Shown here: positions 25,335 to 35,593 of the stretch, in pieces | Numbering within the stretch: the first letter of the stretch is position 1 | Layout of the letters: the number at the start of each line of letters is the position of its first letter | Source: an uncultured Phascolarctobacterium sp. | Lineage (GTDB): Bacteria > Bacillota > Negativicutes > Acidaminococcales > Acidaminococcaceae | Assembly: GCA_947589605.1 (NCBI GenBank) | Contig: CANQBR010000008.1 | Span: 1-52,053 of the forward strand | Length of the DNA stretch: 52,053 nt | Reading direction: 5' to 3' | The notes under the pieces: model-generated | Told to the model about the DNA's origin: nothing | The model's input: only the letters and a program-made list of their open reading frames with translations | Database searches by the model: none | Made by a program: the position numbers and the translations under genes

Positions 25335-27678
25335 CTTTTCCCTCCAATGCCAGGTCAAGCACTTCATCCATGTGGGTCACGGGGATGAAGCGGATGGAGC
25401 TGCGGATGTGCTCCGGCAATTCTTCCAGATCCTGCATGTTGCGGCGGGGCAGCAGCACGGTCTTGATGCCGTAACGATGAGCGGCCAGCACTTTTTCTTT
25501 GATGCCTCCCACCGGCAGCACCCGGCCGGATAAAGTGATCTCGCCGGTCATGGCCAGGTCTGCCTTCACCTTTCGCCCCGTAAGGGCGGAGACCATGGCG
25601 GTGACCATGGTGACGCCGGCGCTGGGCCCGTCTTTGGGCACCGCTCCCTCCGGCAGGTGGATGTGCAGATCCGTATTCTCGTAAAAAGTTTCGTCCAGCC
25701 CCAACTCCCGGGCCCGGCTGCGGATGTAGGTGAAGCCGGCCTGGGCCGATTCTTTCATCACGTCGCCTAATTGGCCCGTCAGGTTCAGGCTGCCCTTGCC
25801 TCTGAATTTCAAAACTTCTGCTTTTAAGAGCTCGCCGCCCACGCTGGTCCAGGCCAAGCCGGTGCACACGCCCACCTGGGCCTCGGCCCGCAGATCTTCT
25901 TCCAAAAAGATGACGGGACCCAAATATTTTTCCAAGTTTTTCTCGCTGACGACGGTGCCCTTCGTCTCGCCGGCAACTATCTTCTGGGCGATCTTGCGGC
26001 AAATGGCGGCCAGCTTGCGCTCCAAGTTGCGCACCCCGGCCTCGCGGGTATAATCGCGGATCACCCGCAGCAGGGCCTGCTCGCGGATGCCTATCCTGTA
26101 GCCGCTCAAGCCGTGGCTGCGCAGAGTTTTGGGCCACAGATGGAGCTTGGCGATCTTGGTCTTTTCTTCTTCCGTATAACTGGAAAGACTTATCACGTCC
26201 ATCCTGTCCAAAAGAGCCGGCGGTATAGTGTCCGCCGTGTTGGCGGTAACGATCCAAAAAACATGAGAAAGATCGAAAGGATATTCTATATAATGATCGC
26301 TGAAATTGCTGTTTTGCTCCGGGTCCAGCGCCTCCAAAAGGGCAGAGGAAGGATCGCCTCTGAAATCGGCGGCCATTTTATCCACTTCGTCCAGCAAAAA
26401 CACCGGGTTCATGCAGCCGCAGTCCTGCATCCCTCTGATGATGCGGCCGGGCATGGCCCCGATATAGGTGCGCCGATGGCCGCGGATCTCGGCCTCGTCC
26501 CTTATGCCCCCCAAGGAGACCCGCACGAATTTGCGGCCCACCGCTTCGGCCACGCTGTGAGCCAAACTGGTCTTGCCCACGCCGGGGGGCCCGATGAGGC
26601 AGAGGATGGCTCCCTTCTGCCTGCTGTCCTTGGTGAGGGCCCGCACCGCCAAAAACTCCAAGATCCTTTCTTTCACCTTCTTCAGGCCGTAGTGATCCCT
26701 GTCTAAAATTTTGGCCGCGGCCTTAAGGTCGAAGCTGTCTTCGCTGAATTTGCCCCAGGGGAGCTCCAGCACCGCATCCAAATAATTGCGGATCACCGCA
26801 TTCTCGGCGTTCATGGGCGGCATTTTGGCCAAACGGCTTATCTCTTTTTCCACTTTGGCCGCCAAGTCTTCGGGCAGCTGAGCATGAGCTGCCTGCTCTC
26901 TGTATTCGGCCGCTTCCGACACCAAGTCTTCTCCGTCGCCCAATTCCTTGTTGATCACTTTCAACTGTTCCCGCAGGTAATATTCCCGCTGGTTCTTTTC
27001 GATGGCTTCGTGGACTTCTTTGGCTATATTCTGAGAGATGGCAGCCAGCTCCCGCTCTTTGGTCAAAACAGTGTAGAGCCGGCGCAGCCTCTTGTTTACG
27101 TTTACGGTCTCCAGCAGCTCTTGTCTTTCCGCTGCGGATAAATTCAAAAAATTGCCGATGGTGTCGGCCAAACGGCCGGGGTCGGTCTGCTTTTTGATGG
27201 ACTGCAGCAGCTCCTTCCCCACTTTTTTGCTGCCGGCGGCCCACTGTTCGAAAGCATCCGTCAAGAGCCGCATCAAAGCTTCCAGCTCCATGGCGTCTCC
27301 CCGCTCTTCCCGCAGTTCTGCTGCCAGACAGCGGAGATGTTTGATAGGCGCCTGAGCCTCGGCGATCTCCAGTAAGCGCAGGCGGCACAGTCCCTCCACC
27401 AAGATGCGCACTGTCCCGTTGGGCAGCTTCAGCACCTGCCGCAGCTCGGCCAAGGTGCCGTATTCGTACAGATCCTCTCTGCCGATGTCTTCTTTCTCCG
27501 CATCTTTTTGGGTCACCAGCGCCAATTGCTTGCTGCCGGTGAAGGCCAGCTCCACCGCATTGACGGAGTGCTCTCTGCCTATATCCAAATTGATCACCAT
27601 GCCGGGAAAGACGGTAGCCCCTCTGATCGCCAGCAGGGGATAGGCCCGGCTCTCTTCTGTCGGATACTTTTGCGTCAT
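25321..27678 (-). CDS. lon: ATP-dependent protease Lon (La)
   Basis: 785 residues, full length. N-terminal substrate domain ([15 protein letters not shown] start), a coiled-coil middle, AAA+ module with Walker A GPPGVGKT and Walker [11 protein letters not shown], and the C-terminal protease domain with the catalytic serine in PKDGPSAG and lysine in [13 protein letters not shown] chose the ATG at 27676-27678, with AGAGGA upstream; the longer frame adds 20 unlike residues. It degrades damaged and regulatory proteins in the cytoplasm. Confidence 0.96.
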   Translation of the reverse strand: MTQKYPTEESRAYPLLAIRGATVFPGMVINLDIGREHSVNAVELAFTGSKQLALVTQKDAEKEDIGREDLYEYGTLAELRQVLKLPNGTVRILVEGLCRLRLLEIAEAQAPIKHLRCLAAELREERGDAMELEALMRLLTDAFEQWAAGSKKVGKELLQSIKKQTDPGRLADTIGNFLNLSAAERQELLETVNVNKRLRRLYTVLTKERELAAISQNIAKEVHEAIEKNQREYYLREQLKVINKELGDGEDLVSEAAEYREQAAHAQLPEDLAAKVEKEISRLAKMPPMNAENAVIRNYLDAVLELPWGKFSEDSFDLKAAAKILDRDHYGLKKVKERILEFLAVRALTKDSRQKGAILCLIGPPGVGKTSLAHSVAEAVGRKFVRVSLGGIRDEAEIRGHRRTYIGAMPGRIIRGMQDCGCMNPVFLLDEVDKMAADFRGDPSSALLEALDPEQNSNFSDHYIEYPFDLSHVFWIVTANTADTIPPALLDRMDVISLSSYTEEEKTKIAKLHLWPKTLRSHGLSGYRIGIREQALLRVIRDYTREAGVRNLERKLAAICRKIAQKIVAGETKGTVVSEKNLEKYLGPVIFLEEDLRAEAQVGVCTGLAWTSVGGELLKAEVLKFRGKGSLNLTGQLGDVMKESAQAGFTYIRSRARELGLDETFYENTDLHIHLPEGAVPKDGPSAGVTMVTAMVSALTGRKVKADLAMTGEITLSGRVLPVGGIKEKVLAAHRYGIKTVLLPRRNMQDLEELPEHIRSSIRFIPVTHMDEVLDLALEGKDDQG

Positions 27679-27734
27679 TTTCTTATCCTCTCGCAGTGAG
27701 AAAAGCAAGGGGAAGGTCGCCCTTCCCCCAACAG

Positions 27735-28985
27735 TCAATTTTCTTTATAATACAGCAGGGGCGCTTGGTGCTGCCTTACGGTAGCTTCCGTGACCACGCA
27801 TTTCTTTACATCGTCCCGGGATGGCACCTCATACATCACATCCCGCATGATGCCTTCGATGATGGCTCTCAGGCCTCTGGCTCCGGTCTTGCGCTCCAGC
27901 GCTTCTTCCGCGATGGCCGTCAAAGCGCCTTCTTCGAAGTCCAGCTCCACCCCGTCCATCTCCAAAAAGCGGCGGTATTGCTTGGTCAGAGCATTTTTGG
28001 GCTCGGTGAGGATCCGCACCATGGCCTCTTTATCCAAGCTGTCTAAGGTGACCATCACCGGCAGGCGGCCGACGAATTCGGGGATGAGCCCGTACTTGAT
28101 CAGGTCCTCCGGTTCTGCCTTGGCCAAAGCCTCGTTGGGGTCTACCTCCGTCCGCTTGAGGATGTCGGCCCCGAAACCCAAATTTTTCTTGCCGATGCGG
28201 GCATTGACGATGCTGTCCAAACCGGCGAAGGCGCCGCCGCAGATGAAGAGGATGTTGGTGGTATCGATGGCGATGAGCTCCTGCTGGGGATGTTTGCGGC
28301 CTCCCTTAGGCGGCACATTGGCTTCGGTCCCTTCCAAAATTTTCAAAAGGGCCTGCTGCACTCCTTCCCCGGAGACATCGCGGGTTATGGACACGTTCTC
28401 GCTTTTGCGGGAGATCTTGTCGATCTCGTCGATGTAGACGATGCCTCGCTCGGCGGCCTCGATGTCGAAATCCGCATCTTGGATCAGTTTCAGCAGGATG
28501 TTCTCCACGTCCTCGCCCACATAACCGGCCTCGGTGAGGGTGGTGGCGTCGGCTATGGCGAAGGGCACCCGCAGGATCTTGGCCAAGGTTTGGGCCAACA
28601 GGGTCTTGCCGCTGCCGGTGGGGCCCAAAAGCAGGATGTTGGATTTTTGCAGCTCCACATCATCGTCTTCGGCGCTTTCGCCGCTGTTGATCCTCTTGTA
28701 GTGGTTATAGACCGCCACCGCCAAGCTTTTTTTCGCTTCGTCCTGCCCGATGACATATTCGTCTAAAATGGCTTTGATCTCCCGAGGCTTGGGCAGTTCC
28801 TCTTTGCTGTCGGTATGAGAGGAGGGTGCGTGCCGTTTATCCTCTGCGTTGAACATGGAGACGCAATACCTGACGCACTCGTTGCAGATATAAACTCCTC
28901 TGCCCCTGATGAGCTGCACGCCCTGGTCTTCCCGTTTGCCGCAGAAGGAGCAGCAGGGCGGCCGCTCTTGGCCGTTATTGTTCAT
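27735..28985 (-). CDS. clpX: ClpX, ATP-binding unfoldase subunit of ClpXP
   Basis: 416 residues. An N-terminal C4 zinc-binding domain (CSFC at 12-15, CNEC at 34-37), an AAA+ module with Walker A GPTGSGKT and Walker [10 protein letters not shown], and the GYVGEDVE and RKTGARGLR motifs of ClpX. It unfolds proteins and feeds them to ClpP. It lies 42 bases downstream of clpP in the order tig-clpP-clpX-lon. Confidence 0.97.
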   Translation of the reverse strand: MNNNGQERPPCCSFCGKREDQGVQLIRGRGVYICNECVRYCVSMFNAEDKRHAPSSHTDSKEELPKPREIKAILDEYVIGQDEAKKSLAVAVYNHYKRINSGESAEDDDVELQKSNILLLGPTGSGKTLLAQTLAKILRVPFAIADATTLTEAGYVGEDVENILLKLIQDADFDIEAAERGIVYIDEIDKISRKSENVSITRDVSGEGVQQALLKILEGTEANVPPKGGRKHPQQELIAIDTTNILFICGGAFAGLDSIVNARIGKKNLGFGADILKRTEVDPNEALAKAEPEDLIKYGLIPEFVGRLPVMVTLDSLDKEAMVRILTEPKNALTKQYRRFLEMDGVELDFEEGALTAIAEEALERKTGARGLRAIIEGIMRDVMYEVPSRDDVKKCVVTEATVRQHQAPLLYYKEN

Positions 28986-29027
28986 ATAAGTACTTTCTCC
29001 TCTGAGCGCTTTTTCAAGCGCCCCTCA

Positions 29028-29615
29028 TCAGGCGGAAGGGTGCCGCTCCAGCACTCCGTCGATAAGACCGTAGGCCACGGCCTCTTGGCTGGTGAGATAG
29101 TGATCCCGCTCCGTATCGGCAGCGATCTTCTCCGGCGTTTGGCCGGTGTGCTTGGCCAGCACTTGGTTCAGCTGCTCTCTGATGCGCAAGATCTCTTTGG
29201 CGTGGATGGCGATCTCCGTAGCCTGCCCCTGAGCCCCTCCCAAAGGCTGATGGATCATCACCCGTGAATAGGGCAGGGCAAAACGCTTGCCCTTGCTGCC
29301 CGCCGCCAAAAGGACGGAGGCCATGCTGGCGGCCATGCCGATGCAGATGGTGGACACGTCCGGTTTGATATATTGCATCGTATCATAGATGGCCATGCCG
29401 GCGCTGACGCTGCCGCCGGGGCTGTTGATATAAAGATGGATGTCTTTATCCGGGTCTTCCGCTTCCAAAAACAGCAACTGAGCGATGACCAAGTTGGCGG
29501 TCTCGTCCTCTATGGGGCCGCTGATAAAGACGATCCTGTCCTTCAGCAGACGGGAATAAATGTCGTAGGACCGCTCCCCCCTGCTGGTCTGTTCTATAAC
29601 AAAGGGCATGAACAT
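29028..29615 (-). CDS. clpP: ClpP, proteolytic subunit of ClpXP
   Basis: 195 residues. Catalytic triad S97 (GMAASMAS), H122 (VMIHQPLGG) and D171 (ERDHYL). The start at 29615 has AGAGGA about 9 bases upstream; the second ATG two codons later is also possible. Forms tetradecameric barrels with ClpX. It lies 31 bases after tig. Confidence 0.97.
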   Translation of the reverse strand: MFMPFVIEQTSRGERSYDIYSRLLKDRIVFISGPIEDETANLVIAQLLFLEAEDPDKDIHLYINSPGGSVSAGMAIYDTMQYIKPDVSTICIGMAASMASVLLAAGSKGKRFALPYSRVMIHQPLGGAQGQATEIAIHAKEILRIREQLNQVLAKHTGQTPEKIAADTERDHYLTSQEAVAYGLIDGVLERHPSA

Positions 29616-29646
29616 AATGTCGCTTCCTCTTGTGTCGCGGTAAACT

Positions 29647-30930
29647 TTATTCGGCGCTGTCGATCACCAAACGGGCGGCCTTGCGGCGGCGGATGTTGGC
29701 CAAAAGCAGACCGAAGGTGCCGTTATCCCGAATGATCTTCTTCACTTCTTCGGGATCGGCGCCGTGTTGGCCAGAGATCGCGCCGATCTCGGCATCCACA
29801 TCGGCCATAGCCACTTGGATCTTTTCCGCTTCGGCGATGGCATCCAGTACCAAGTCGGTCTTCACGTTCTCCTCGGCGCCGGGGCGCTGGTTCTCTCTGA
29901 TGGCAACGTCATCCATGCCGGTGTACTGCTTGTACATCTCCATGGTCATCTTGCGGCTCTCCAAGCTCAGGCGCAGCTCATCCACCATCTGGTCGATGCG
30001 CTGCTCGATCATCACCGGCGGTACGGTGAAGGTGGCGTTCTTCACTGCCATATCGATCAATTCGCGCTCGTAAGCGGCCTTGGTCTGGGCATCGGCGGCT
30101 TTCTGCATCCTTTCTTTATAGGTGCTCCGCAGCTCCTCTACGGTCTTGGCCGGGCTGTTGGCGGCCACATATTCGTCGGTGAGCTCCGGCAGGATCTTCT
30201 TTTTCACGTCCTGCACGTTCACTTTGAAGACGGCCCGCTTGCCTGCCAGTTCCTTCACATGGTAATCTTCGGGGAAGGTGACGTCCACGTCCACTGCGTC
30301 CCCTTTGCTGCGGCCCACCAATTGATCCTCGAAACCGGGGATGAAAGAGTCGGAGCCCACTTCCAAAGGATAGCCCTTGCCTTCGCCGCCGCTGAAAGCT
30401 TCCCCGTCGACGGTGCCGGCAAAGTCGATGATGGCGAAATCGCCTTTGGCGATGACGTGGCCTTCTTCAGCCACTTCCATCTTGGCGCCCCGGTTGCGCA
30501 ATTCTTCCACCTGAGCTTCTACCTGCTCATCGGTGATGACGATCTCCTGCTTATCTGCGTGCAGGCCTTTATATTGGCCCAGCACCGGCTCGGGCCGCAC
30601 GGTCACTTTGATCACCAAGCTGCAGTCCTGCCCCTCTTCGAACACGGAGCTCTCCAGTTTAGGCTCGTCCACCGGCGTCAATTTCTCCTGCTCCAAGGCT
30701 TCGCCGTACAGTTTGTTGATGACCAGTTCGAAAGCTTCCTGCTTCACTGCTGCTTTGCCGAAGCGCATCTCGATGATGTTGCGGGGTGCCTTGCCTTTGC
30801 GGAAGCCGGGAATCTTGGCGTTGTCCGCGATCCGGGCCACAGCTTTTCTGAAACCGTCCGCCACCACGGCGGCGGGAGCGGTGATAGTTAGTGTTGCTTC
30901 GTTTTCTACTCTCTCCAGGCTGACATTCAT
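29647..30930 (-). CDS. tig: Trigger factor, ribosome-bound chaperone and prolyl isomerase
   Basis: 427 residues. The ribosome-binding loop GFRKGKAPR lies in the N-terminal domain (about 43-51), then comes an FKBP-type domain (about 155-240, [14 protein letters not shown]) and a C-terminal helical chaperone domain. First gene of the proteostasis cluster, with GGGAGG 9 bases before the start. On the minus strand TGTTACATT (an extended -10, about 30962-30970) precedes it; no clear -35. Confidence 0.97.
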   Translation of the reverse strand: MNVSLERVENEATLTITAPAAVVADGFRKAVARIADNAKIPGFRKGKAPRNIIEMRFGKAAVKQEAFELVINKLYGEALEQEKLTPVDEPKLESSVFEEGQDCSLVIKVTVRPEPVLGQYKGLHADKQEIVITDEQVEAQVEELRNRGAKMEVAEEGHVIAKGDFAIIDFAGTVDGEAFSGGEGKGYPLEVGSDSFIPGFEDQLVGRSKGDAVDVDVTFPEDYHVKELAGKRAVFKVNVQDVKKKILPELTDEYVAANSPAKTVEELRSTYKERMQKAADAQTKAAYERELIDMAVKNATFTVPPVMIEQRIDQMVDELRLSLESRKMTMEMYKQYTGMDDVAIRENQRPGAEENVKTDLVLDAIAEAEKIQVAMADVDAEIGAISGQHGADPEEVKKIIRDNGTFGLLLANIRRRKAARLVIDSAE

Positions 30931-31054
30931 CGGTGAGATCCTCCCTTGAATTTATCTTTTTAATGTAACATGGACTTTGGGCAAAAGCGTTACGGCTGTT
31001 GTCAGCGCAATCGCTCATAAAATCATATCATAAAGAGCTCATCTTGACAATAGC

Positions 31055-31083
31055 AAAAGCCCGACAGCGCAAAACTGCCGGGC
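31055..31083 (-). terminator. Terminator after tRNA-Gly
   Basis: Stem GCCCGGCAG/CTGTCGGGC (31059-31083, one G-T wobble) followed on the minus strand by TTTT. Confidence 0.75.
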
Positions 31084-31092
31084 AAAATTTTC

Positions 31093-31167
31093 TGGAGCGG
31101 AAAACGAGGCTCGAACTCGCGACCCCCACCTTGGCAAGGTGGTGCTCTACCACTGAGCTACTTCCGC
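31093..31167 (-). tRNA. tRNA-Gly (GCC anticodon)
   Basis: 75 bases with encoded CCA. Acceptor GCGGAAG with CTTCCGC-type partner (TTTTCCGC), D-arm GCTCAGTGGTAGAGC, anticodon loop TTGCCAA, T-loop GTTCGAGCC. All stems pair. Confidence 0.95.
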
Positions 31168-31184
31168 ACTTGGTGACAACAATT

Positions 31185-31213
31185 ATTCTAACGGCTGACG
31201 ATTTTTTTGTCAA
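31185..31213 (-). promoter_or_regulatory. Promoter of tRNA-Gly
   Basis: -35 TTGACA (31208-31213), 17-base spacer, -10 TAGAAT (31185-31190), minus strand; the tRNA begins 18 bases after the -10. Confidence 0.9.
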
Positions 31214-31271
31214 GCCTATTTTTCAAGGAGCGCCCCAAAAAACCTCAACTTTTTCTAAGAAGGCAGAGGCG

Positions 31272-31440
31272 AAAACATTGCGGCTTTTCGAGGGAGAGCT
31301 TTGCCGAAAATATTGCGGCTTTTCGAAAAAGAGCCGAGGCAAAAATGCTGCGGCTTTTCGAGAAAGAGCTGTGCCTTAAATATTGCGGCTTTTTAAAAAG
31401 GCTCCATAGAAAAAGTCGCGGCTTTTTGAGAAAAGGTCCT
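31272..31440. repeat. Degenerate tandem repeat, 35-nt period
   Basis: The core CGGCTTTT recurs at 31281, 31316, 31351, 31386 and 31419, that is at 35, 35, 35 and 33 bases. Each unit also has a purine-rich GAGAAAGAGC part. It lies in the 3' flank of fakA. Confidence 0.75.
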
Positions 31441-31465
31441 GCCTTTTTGTCAAAGAGCCGCGACT
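31410..31465 (-). terminator. Terminator of degV-fakA
   Basis: Perfect arms AGTCGCGGCT (minus strand, 31456-31465) and AGCCGCGACT (31414-31423) with a 32-base loop, followed by TTTTTC. It overlaps the last units of the 35-nt tandem repeat. Confidence 0.6.
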
Positions 31466-31488
31466 GAAGCGCTCGAGTTTTTTCTTTA

Positions 31489-33108
31489 TTATTCCATGGC
31501 CAAAAGCAGAGGATAAAGAGGCTGCCCTCCGTAGAAAAGCTCCACTTCCCGCTCCGGGTCCTGCTGCCGCAAACGCTCCGCCAATCTCTCGGCTTCCTCT
31601 TGCGAAAGCTGACTGCCGTAATAAAGAGAGATCAATTCGTAGTCGCCCTTGGCCAAAAGTTTGTCCAGCACATCTTCGATGCTGCTGCCCTTGCACAGCA
31701 GCCGCTCGTTCAAAAGGCCCAAATAATCGCCTTTGTCCACCTTCAGGCCGTCCACTACGCTGTCCCTCACCGCTTGGGTGACGGAAGCGCCTTCGGCTTC
31801 CTTGGCTGCTCGGGTCATGAGAGCCAGGTTTTCTTCGAAGTTGCGGCTGCCGTCGTAGCGCAGGAGAGCCGCCAGTCCCTGAGCCAGATTGTTGGTGGGC
31901 ACATAGGCTACCCGGGAAGCGCCCAGCAATTTCCGCAGCTGCTCTGCCGCCAGGATGATGTTCTTGTTGTTGGGCAGGATGATGTAATGCTCGCAGTCGC
32001 CTTCTTCCACTGCGTTGAAGAAAGCTTCCACCGGCGGGTTCATGCTTTGGCCGCCGCTGATGATGGCCGCAGCTCCCAGTTCGTGCATCATTTTGGCGAT
32101 GCCGTCGCCCGCCGCCACCGTCACCACACCTACCCCTTGGCGCACCTTAGGCTGAGCGGCGTGCTCTTCGGGGCTGAAGAGGCGGTTTTGGTGCTGGTCC
32201 TCCATGTTTTCCACTTTAACGTCGTGGAGAGTGCCCCACTCCTGGGCCTTGTTGAGAGCGTCCCCCGGGTGCTTGGTGTGGATGTGCACCTTCACGATGT
32301 CGTCCACCACCGCCACGATCATGCTGTTGCCCAGGCCCTGCAAGGCCTCGCTCACCGTCTTTTTATCGACGTCGGCTCCCTTCACGATGAATTCGGTGCA
32401 ATAGGGATACTCCAAGTCCAAAGGCTCCACGTTGGCGGCCTTGCTGAGATCGGGCTTCGCCTGCACTTCCAATTTCTGACAATCGACTCCCCGCAGCCCG
32501 GCCAAGCAGCCTTCGAAGAAAACGATGAGGCCTTGGCCCCCCGCATCTACCACGCCGGCCTCTCTGAGAGCCGCCAATTTATTGGGAGTGTCGGCCAATT
32601 CTACTTTGCCGATATCGATGGCTTCCTGCAGGATGAGGGCCAAGTCCATGCTGGAGCGCACTGCCTTATAGGCCCCCTTGGCCATGCCCCGGGCCACGCT
32701 GAGGATGGTGCCCTCCACCGGTTTGGACACGCTGCGGTAAGCGTAGAGGATGCCGAACTGGAAGGCCTTGCCGATCTCCGTGTTGCTGAGGGTGTCCTTG
32801 CCGGCCAGGCCCTTGCCTATGCCCCGCAGCAGTTGAGAAAGGATGACGCCGGAATTTCCCCTCGCCCCCATGATGGCGCTGCGGGCTGCCGCCGTGCCCA
32901 CTTCGCCGGCGGTGGCGTCATCGCTCAAAAGGCTGATCTCTTTGGCCACCGAGGCCATAGTGTGCATCATATTGGAGCCGGTATCCCCGTCGGGCACCGG
33001 AAAGACATTCAGATCGTTGATCAGCTGATAATTTTTTTCGAAGCTGTGATAAGCTCCCAAAAGCATGTCTTTGACCTGTTTGCCGGTCACATAATGCCTG
33101 TCTGCCAT
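31489..33108 (-). CDS. fakA: DAK2-domain fatty acid kinase (FakA/YloV family)
   Basis: 539 residues. An N-terminal DAK2 nucleotide-binding domain (LNVFPVPDGDTGSNM, about 34-48, with the aspartates that hold Mg-ATP) and a C-terminal DegV-like half. FakA phosphorylates fatty acids held by a DegV-family FakB, so exogenous fatty acids can enter phospholipid synthesis. The degV gene lies 24 bases upstream in the same operon, which supports this role. Confidence 0.9.
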   Translation of the reverse strand: MADRHYVTGKQVKDMLLGAYHSFEKNYQLINDLNVFPVPDGDTGSNMMHTMASVAKEISLLSDDATAGEVGTAAARSAIMGARGNSGVILSQLLRGIGKGLAGKDTLSNTEIGKAFQFGILYAYRSVSKPVEGTILSVARGMAKGAYKAVRSSMDLALILQEAIDIGKVELADTPNKLAALREAGVVDAGGQGLIVFFEGCLAGLRGVDCQKLEVQAKPDLSKAANVEPLDLEYPYCTEFIVKGADVDKKTVSEALQGLGNSMIVAVVDDIVKVHIHTKHPGDALNKAQEWGTLHDVKVENMEDQHQNRLFSPEEHAAQPKVRQGVGVVTVAAGDGIAKMMHELGAAAIISGGQSMNPPVEAFFNAVEEGDCEHYIILPNNKNIILAAEQLRKLLGASRVAYVPTNNLAQGLAALLRYDGSRNFEENLALMTRAAKEAEGASVTQAVRDSVVDGLKVDKGDYLGLLNERLLCKGSSIEDVLDKLLAKGDYELISLYYGSQLSQEEAERLAERLRQQDPEREVELFYGGQPLYPLLLAME

Positions 33109-33132
33109 AATACCTACACCCTTCTTCGTAGT

Positions 33133-33996
33133 TTAGGCCTTACGGGTCGCCCACACGCCCATGACGCTGGGCCCTAAGTGGGCGTCCAGCACCGAGGTAG
33201 TGAGAGGAGCGAAATACAGGGGAACGTCGGGGAAAAGCTCGGCCAGCCCGTCGCGGATGAACTTGGCATCTTTTTCCAAGGTGGCATAAGCAACGCAGAT
33301 GATCTCCAAAGGAGCATGCTGAGCGCCGCACTCTATCATCCGCTGCAGCACTTTTTTCTGAGTGCGGCATTTGTCGTAGGGCCGTACGCTTCCGTCTTCG
33401 TTATCCAAGTGCAAAATGGGCCTGATGCCCAAAATGCTGCCGATCAAAGCGCTGGCCTTGCCGATGCGGCCGCCCTTTTGCAAAAAATCCAAAGAACTGA
33501 GCGTAAAATAGGTATCGGTACGGGCCACCAAGTCTTTCAGCAGCTTTTCCGCTTCATCCAGACCGGCTCCGGCATCAAGGGCGGCCAATGCCCTCTCGGC
33601 CATGGCCACGATGGGGATGGCGGCGGTCTTAGAGTCCACCACCCGGATGTCGGCGCCTTTCACTTCGGCCATCACCTGAGCCGCCACCTGACAGGCAGTC
33701 TGATAGGTGCCGCTCAAAGCACTGTCCATAGTGAACACCAAAAGTTTGATGCCTTCCTTGGTCAGCTTGGTGAAAAGCTCGGTCATCTCGCCTAAAGAAG
33801 GCTGGCTGGTCTTGGGCAGAACGCCGCTTTTTGCCACCAGGTCCAGCATGAACTCCAGAGGTTTGTCGCCGTCTCTCCATTCCAAGTCGCCGTGAGAAAC
33901 TATCAGCTTCATGACGTGAACGCGGGGATCCTTCTCCAGGGCGCTGCCCAAAACAGAGGAGACGCTGTCCAAAATTATATGTACCTTATCCAGCAT
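33133..33996 (-). CDS. DegV-family fatty-acid-binding protein (FakB-like)
   Basis: 287 residues. DegV fold with the usual start (VHIILDSVSSVL), the SQPS segment (fatty-acid head-group contact region) and a C-terminal LGPSVMGVW. It presents a bound fatty acid to FakA. I chose the ATG at 33994-33996, with GGAGG 7 bases upstream. First gene of the two-gene operon with fakA. Confidence 0.9.
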   Translation of the reverse strand: MLDKVHIILDSVSSVLGSALEKDPRVHVMKLIVSHGDLEWRDGDKPLEFMLDLVAKSGVLPKTSQPSLGEMTELFTKLTKEGIKLLVFTMDSALSGTYQTACQVAAQVMAEVKGADIRVVDSKTAAIPIVAMAERALAALDAGAGLDEAEKLLKDLVARTDTYFTLSSLDFLQKGGRIGKASALIGSILGIRPILHLDNEDGSVRPYDKCRTQKKVLQRMIECGAQHAPLEIICVAYATLEKDAKFIRDGLAELFPDVPLYFAPLTTSVLDAHLGPSVMGVWATRKA

Positions 33997-34040
33997 TTTT
34001 TTGCCTCCAAAGCAAATAGGTATTAGCACATACCTATTCC

Positions 34041-34069
34041 ATTGTATAAATTATTTTACCACATTTCAC
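34041..34069 (-). promoter_or_regulatory. Promoter of degV-fakA
   Basis: -35 GTGAAA (34064-34069), 17-base spacer, -10 TACAAT (34041-34046), minus strand. Confidence 0.65.
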
Positions 34070-34079
34070 TTTTTATTTC

Positions 34080-34452
34080 CATATTCATTGCTCAGTTTCA
34101 ATTAAACGCTCATTTAAATTTTCCTCGGCCCTCGCGGACAGCGCTTTTTTCTCTCGATGAGCGGTGACGGAGCCGCTGTTTTTTTCGAAAAAGCGAAGCT
34201 TCGCCGAGCTTGCATAAAAATTTTTCCGCTTTTTTGCAAAAGGCAAAGCTTCTTCTCGCTCTTTGTCAGATCGCACGCTTTTCGAAAGAGCGGCGGCCTC
34301 TGCTCGGCGGCCGGTGCAGCTCTCAAAAAAACAAAAGGCCCGGCGTTTTTTGCCGAGCTTTTTGCCCAACGAGCTGCCTCGTCAGGCTTTTCTTTTTTTG
34401 CGTGCTGCCCTCGAACTTCACGCGAGCTTTCGAAGACGGCGTTTTTGCTCAT
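34080..34452. other. Low-complexity intergenic region
   Basis: No supportable gene. T-rich stretches alternate with short motifs such as TTTTCGAAAA, GCGAAGCTTCGC and GAGCTTTTTGCC, much like the 35-nt-period regions at 31.3 and 49.4 kb but too degraded to give a clear period by eye. Reading frames on both strands are rich in K, F and R and look like by-products of the repeat. Confidence 0.5.
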
Positions 34453-34476
34453 AAAAAAACCTCGGACGAGCCAAGG
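34453..34476 (-). terminator. Terminator of the small-peptide transcript
   Basis: Stem CCTTGG/CCGAGG (34460-34476, one wobble pair), 5-base loop, followed on the minus strand by seven Ts. Confidence 0.7.
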
Positions 34477-34564
34477 TCTTTTTGCGAAACTAGCGAAGGC
34501 TGCGGAGAGGATCGGCAAATGTCGAACCGGCTCTCCGTCCCGTCTTCTTTTTTGTCGAAAGGTC

Positions 34565-34633
34565 TTACTCCAATACGCACATAACTACGACGGCAGTCAG
34601 TAAGAACAATGCAGCACCCGTGGCAGTAAACAT
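34565..34633 (-). CDS. Tiny hydrophobic membrane peptide (22 aa)
   Basis: A 22-residue reading frame starting MFTATGAALFLL and ending VVVMCVLE: one hydrophobic stretch that could cross the membrane. It has a strong GGAGGTG box 8 bases before the ATG. It has its own TATAAT promoter 80-90 bases upstream and a terminator downstream, with no other gene in the transcript. Not a known family to me; compare with small membrane regulators such as KdpF or CydX in size only. The transcription and translation signals are the argument that it is real. Confidence 0.6.
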   Translation of the reverse strand: MFTATGAALFLLTAVVVMCVLE

Positions 34634-34719
34634 GTTACCTACACCTCCGATCTCTATCGACCGTGGCCCTTGGTCGCGGCTCTGTGGATGTTCGGGTTTC
34701 TTTCCCTTGCATCGACTAC

Positions 34720-34748
34720 ATTATAACACCGTTTTTGTATTTTGTATA
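34720..34748 (-). promoter_or_regulatory. Promoter of the small-peptide gene
   Basis: -10 TATAAT (34720-34725) on the minus strand; 17 bases further, TATACA (34743-34748) can act as -35 and lies inside the 32-bp palindrome. Transcript would start near 34713. Confidence 0.65.
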
Positions 34749-34762
34749 CAAAATACAAAAAC
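34731..34762. promoter_or_regulatory. Perfect 32-bp palindrome, probable operator
   Basis: Each half reads GTTTTTGTATTTTGTA and the other half is its exact reverse complement, with TGTATACA at the centre. It covers the -35 of the peptide promoter, the position for a repressor. The TTGTATACAA centre looks like a GntR-family site. As DNA it could also form a cruciform. It is 24 bases beyond the lgt stop, so it could partly act as a hairpin for that transcript too. Confidence 0.7.
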
Positions 34763-34786
34763 TTTTTTGTGATTTTTTTGTGAAGC

Positions 34787-35593
34787 TCAGAGCTTGCGGC
34801 CTGCGTTGGTGGGCTCGGTGTAGCCTTTCTGCCCCCGCCACGCGCACAGCACGAAACAGGCGAGGCCGAAAAGGAAGAGGAAGAGGCTGGTGGTCTGGGC
34901 GGAAGTGAGGCTGCCCAAATAGGGTTCGGCGTAATCGCCCCGCAAAAATTCCAAAAAGAAGCGCACTGCAGAATAGAGCATCACATAAAGGCACACTGCC
35001 TGCCCTTTGGCGTGCATGGTGGCCCGAAAGAGCAAGAGCAGCGCGAAGATGACCACGTCCAGCTGCCCCTCCCACACTTCCGCCGGCCACAGGGGCACGC
35101 TGCCGTAGGTGGCGTGGGCCAGGGTCCCTTCCGGATAGAGCAGGCCGAAGGCCCCGCCGGTGGGAGCGCCGAAGGCATCGCCGTTCAAGAGATTGGCCAT
35201 GCGACCTATGGCCTGCCCCAGCACCATGGCCGGGCAGGCAACGTCGGCCAAGGCCAGCCAATCGAGGCCGTGGCGTTTGCAGTAGAGATAATCCACGAAG
35301 AAGCCTAAGAGCAGGCCCCCCTGCACCGCCATGCCTCCCTGCCACACGAAGGGTATCTCTGAAAGATGTTGGCTGTAGTAGCCCCAATCGAAAAAGAAAA
35401 CATCCCACAGGCGGGCGCCGATGAGGCCGGCAAAACCGCCGTAGAGGCCCAGGTCCAAGGTGTGTTCGTAAAAGCGCCCGTCTTGGCGCAGCAAAAAGTA
35501 GCCTACGCCTGTGGCGGAAAAGATCGCCAAAAGCAGGCAGAGGCCGTACATGCGGACGGGAAAGTCTCCCACATAAAAAAGATATTGATGCAT
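34787..35593 (-). CDS. lgt: Prolipoprotein diacylglyceryl transferase
   Basis: 268 residues, seven or so membrane helices. It carries the Lgt signature GRMANLLNGDAFG (usual form GRxGNFxN) and the YxGGMAVQGGLLLGF segment. It transfers diacylglycerol to the lipobox cysteine of prolipoproteins, such as the two TAXI receptors encoded in this window. Start has AAAAGGAG 8 bases upstream. Single gene. Confidence 0.95.
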   Translation of the reverse strand: MHQYLFYVGDFPVRMYGLCLLLAIFSATGVGYFLLRQDGRFYEHTLDLGLYGGFAGLIGARLWDVFFFDWGYYSQHLSEIPFVWQGGMAVQGGLLLGFFVDYLYCKRHGLDWLALADVACPAMVLGQAIGRMANLLNGDAFGAPTGGAFGLLYPEGTLAHATYGSVPLWPAEVWEGQLDVVIFALLLLFRATMHAKGQAVCLYVMLYSAVRFFLEFLRGDYAEPYLGSLTSAQTTSLFLFLFGLACFVLCAWRGQKGYTEPTNAGRKL

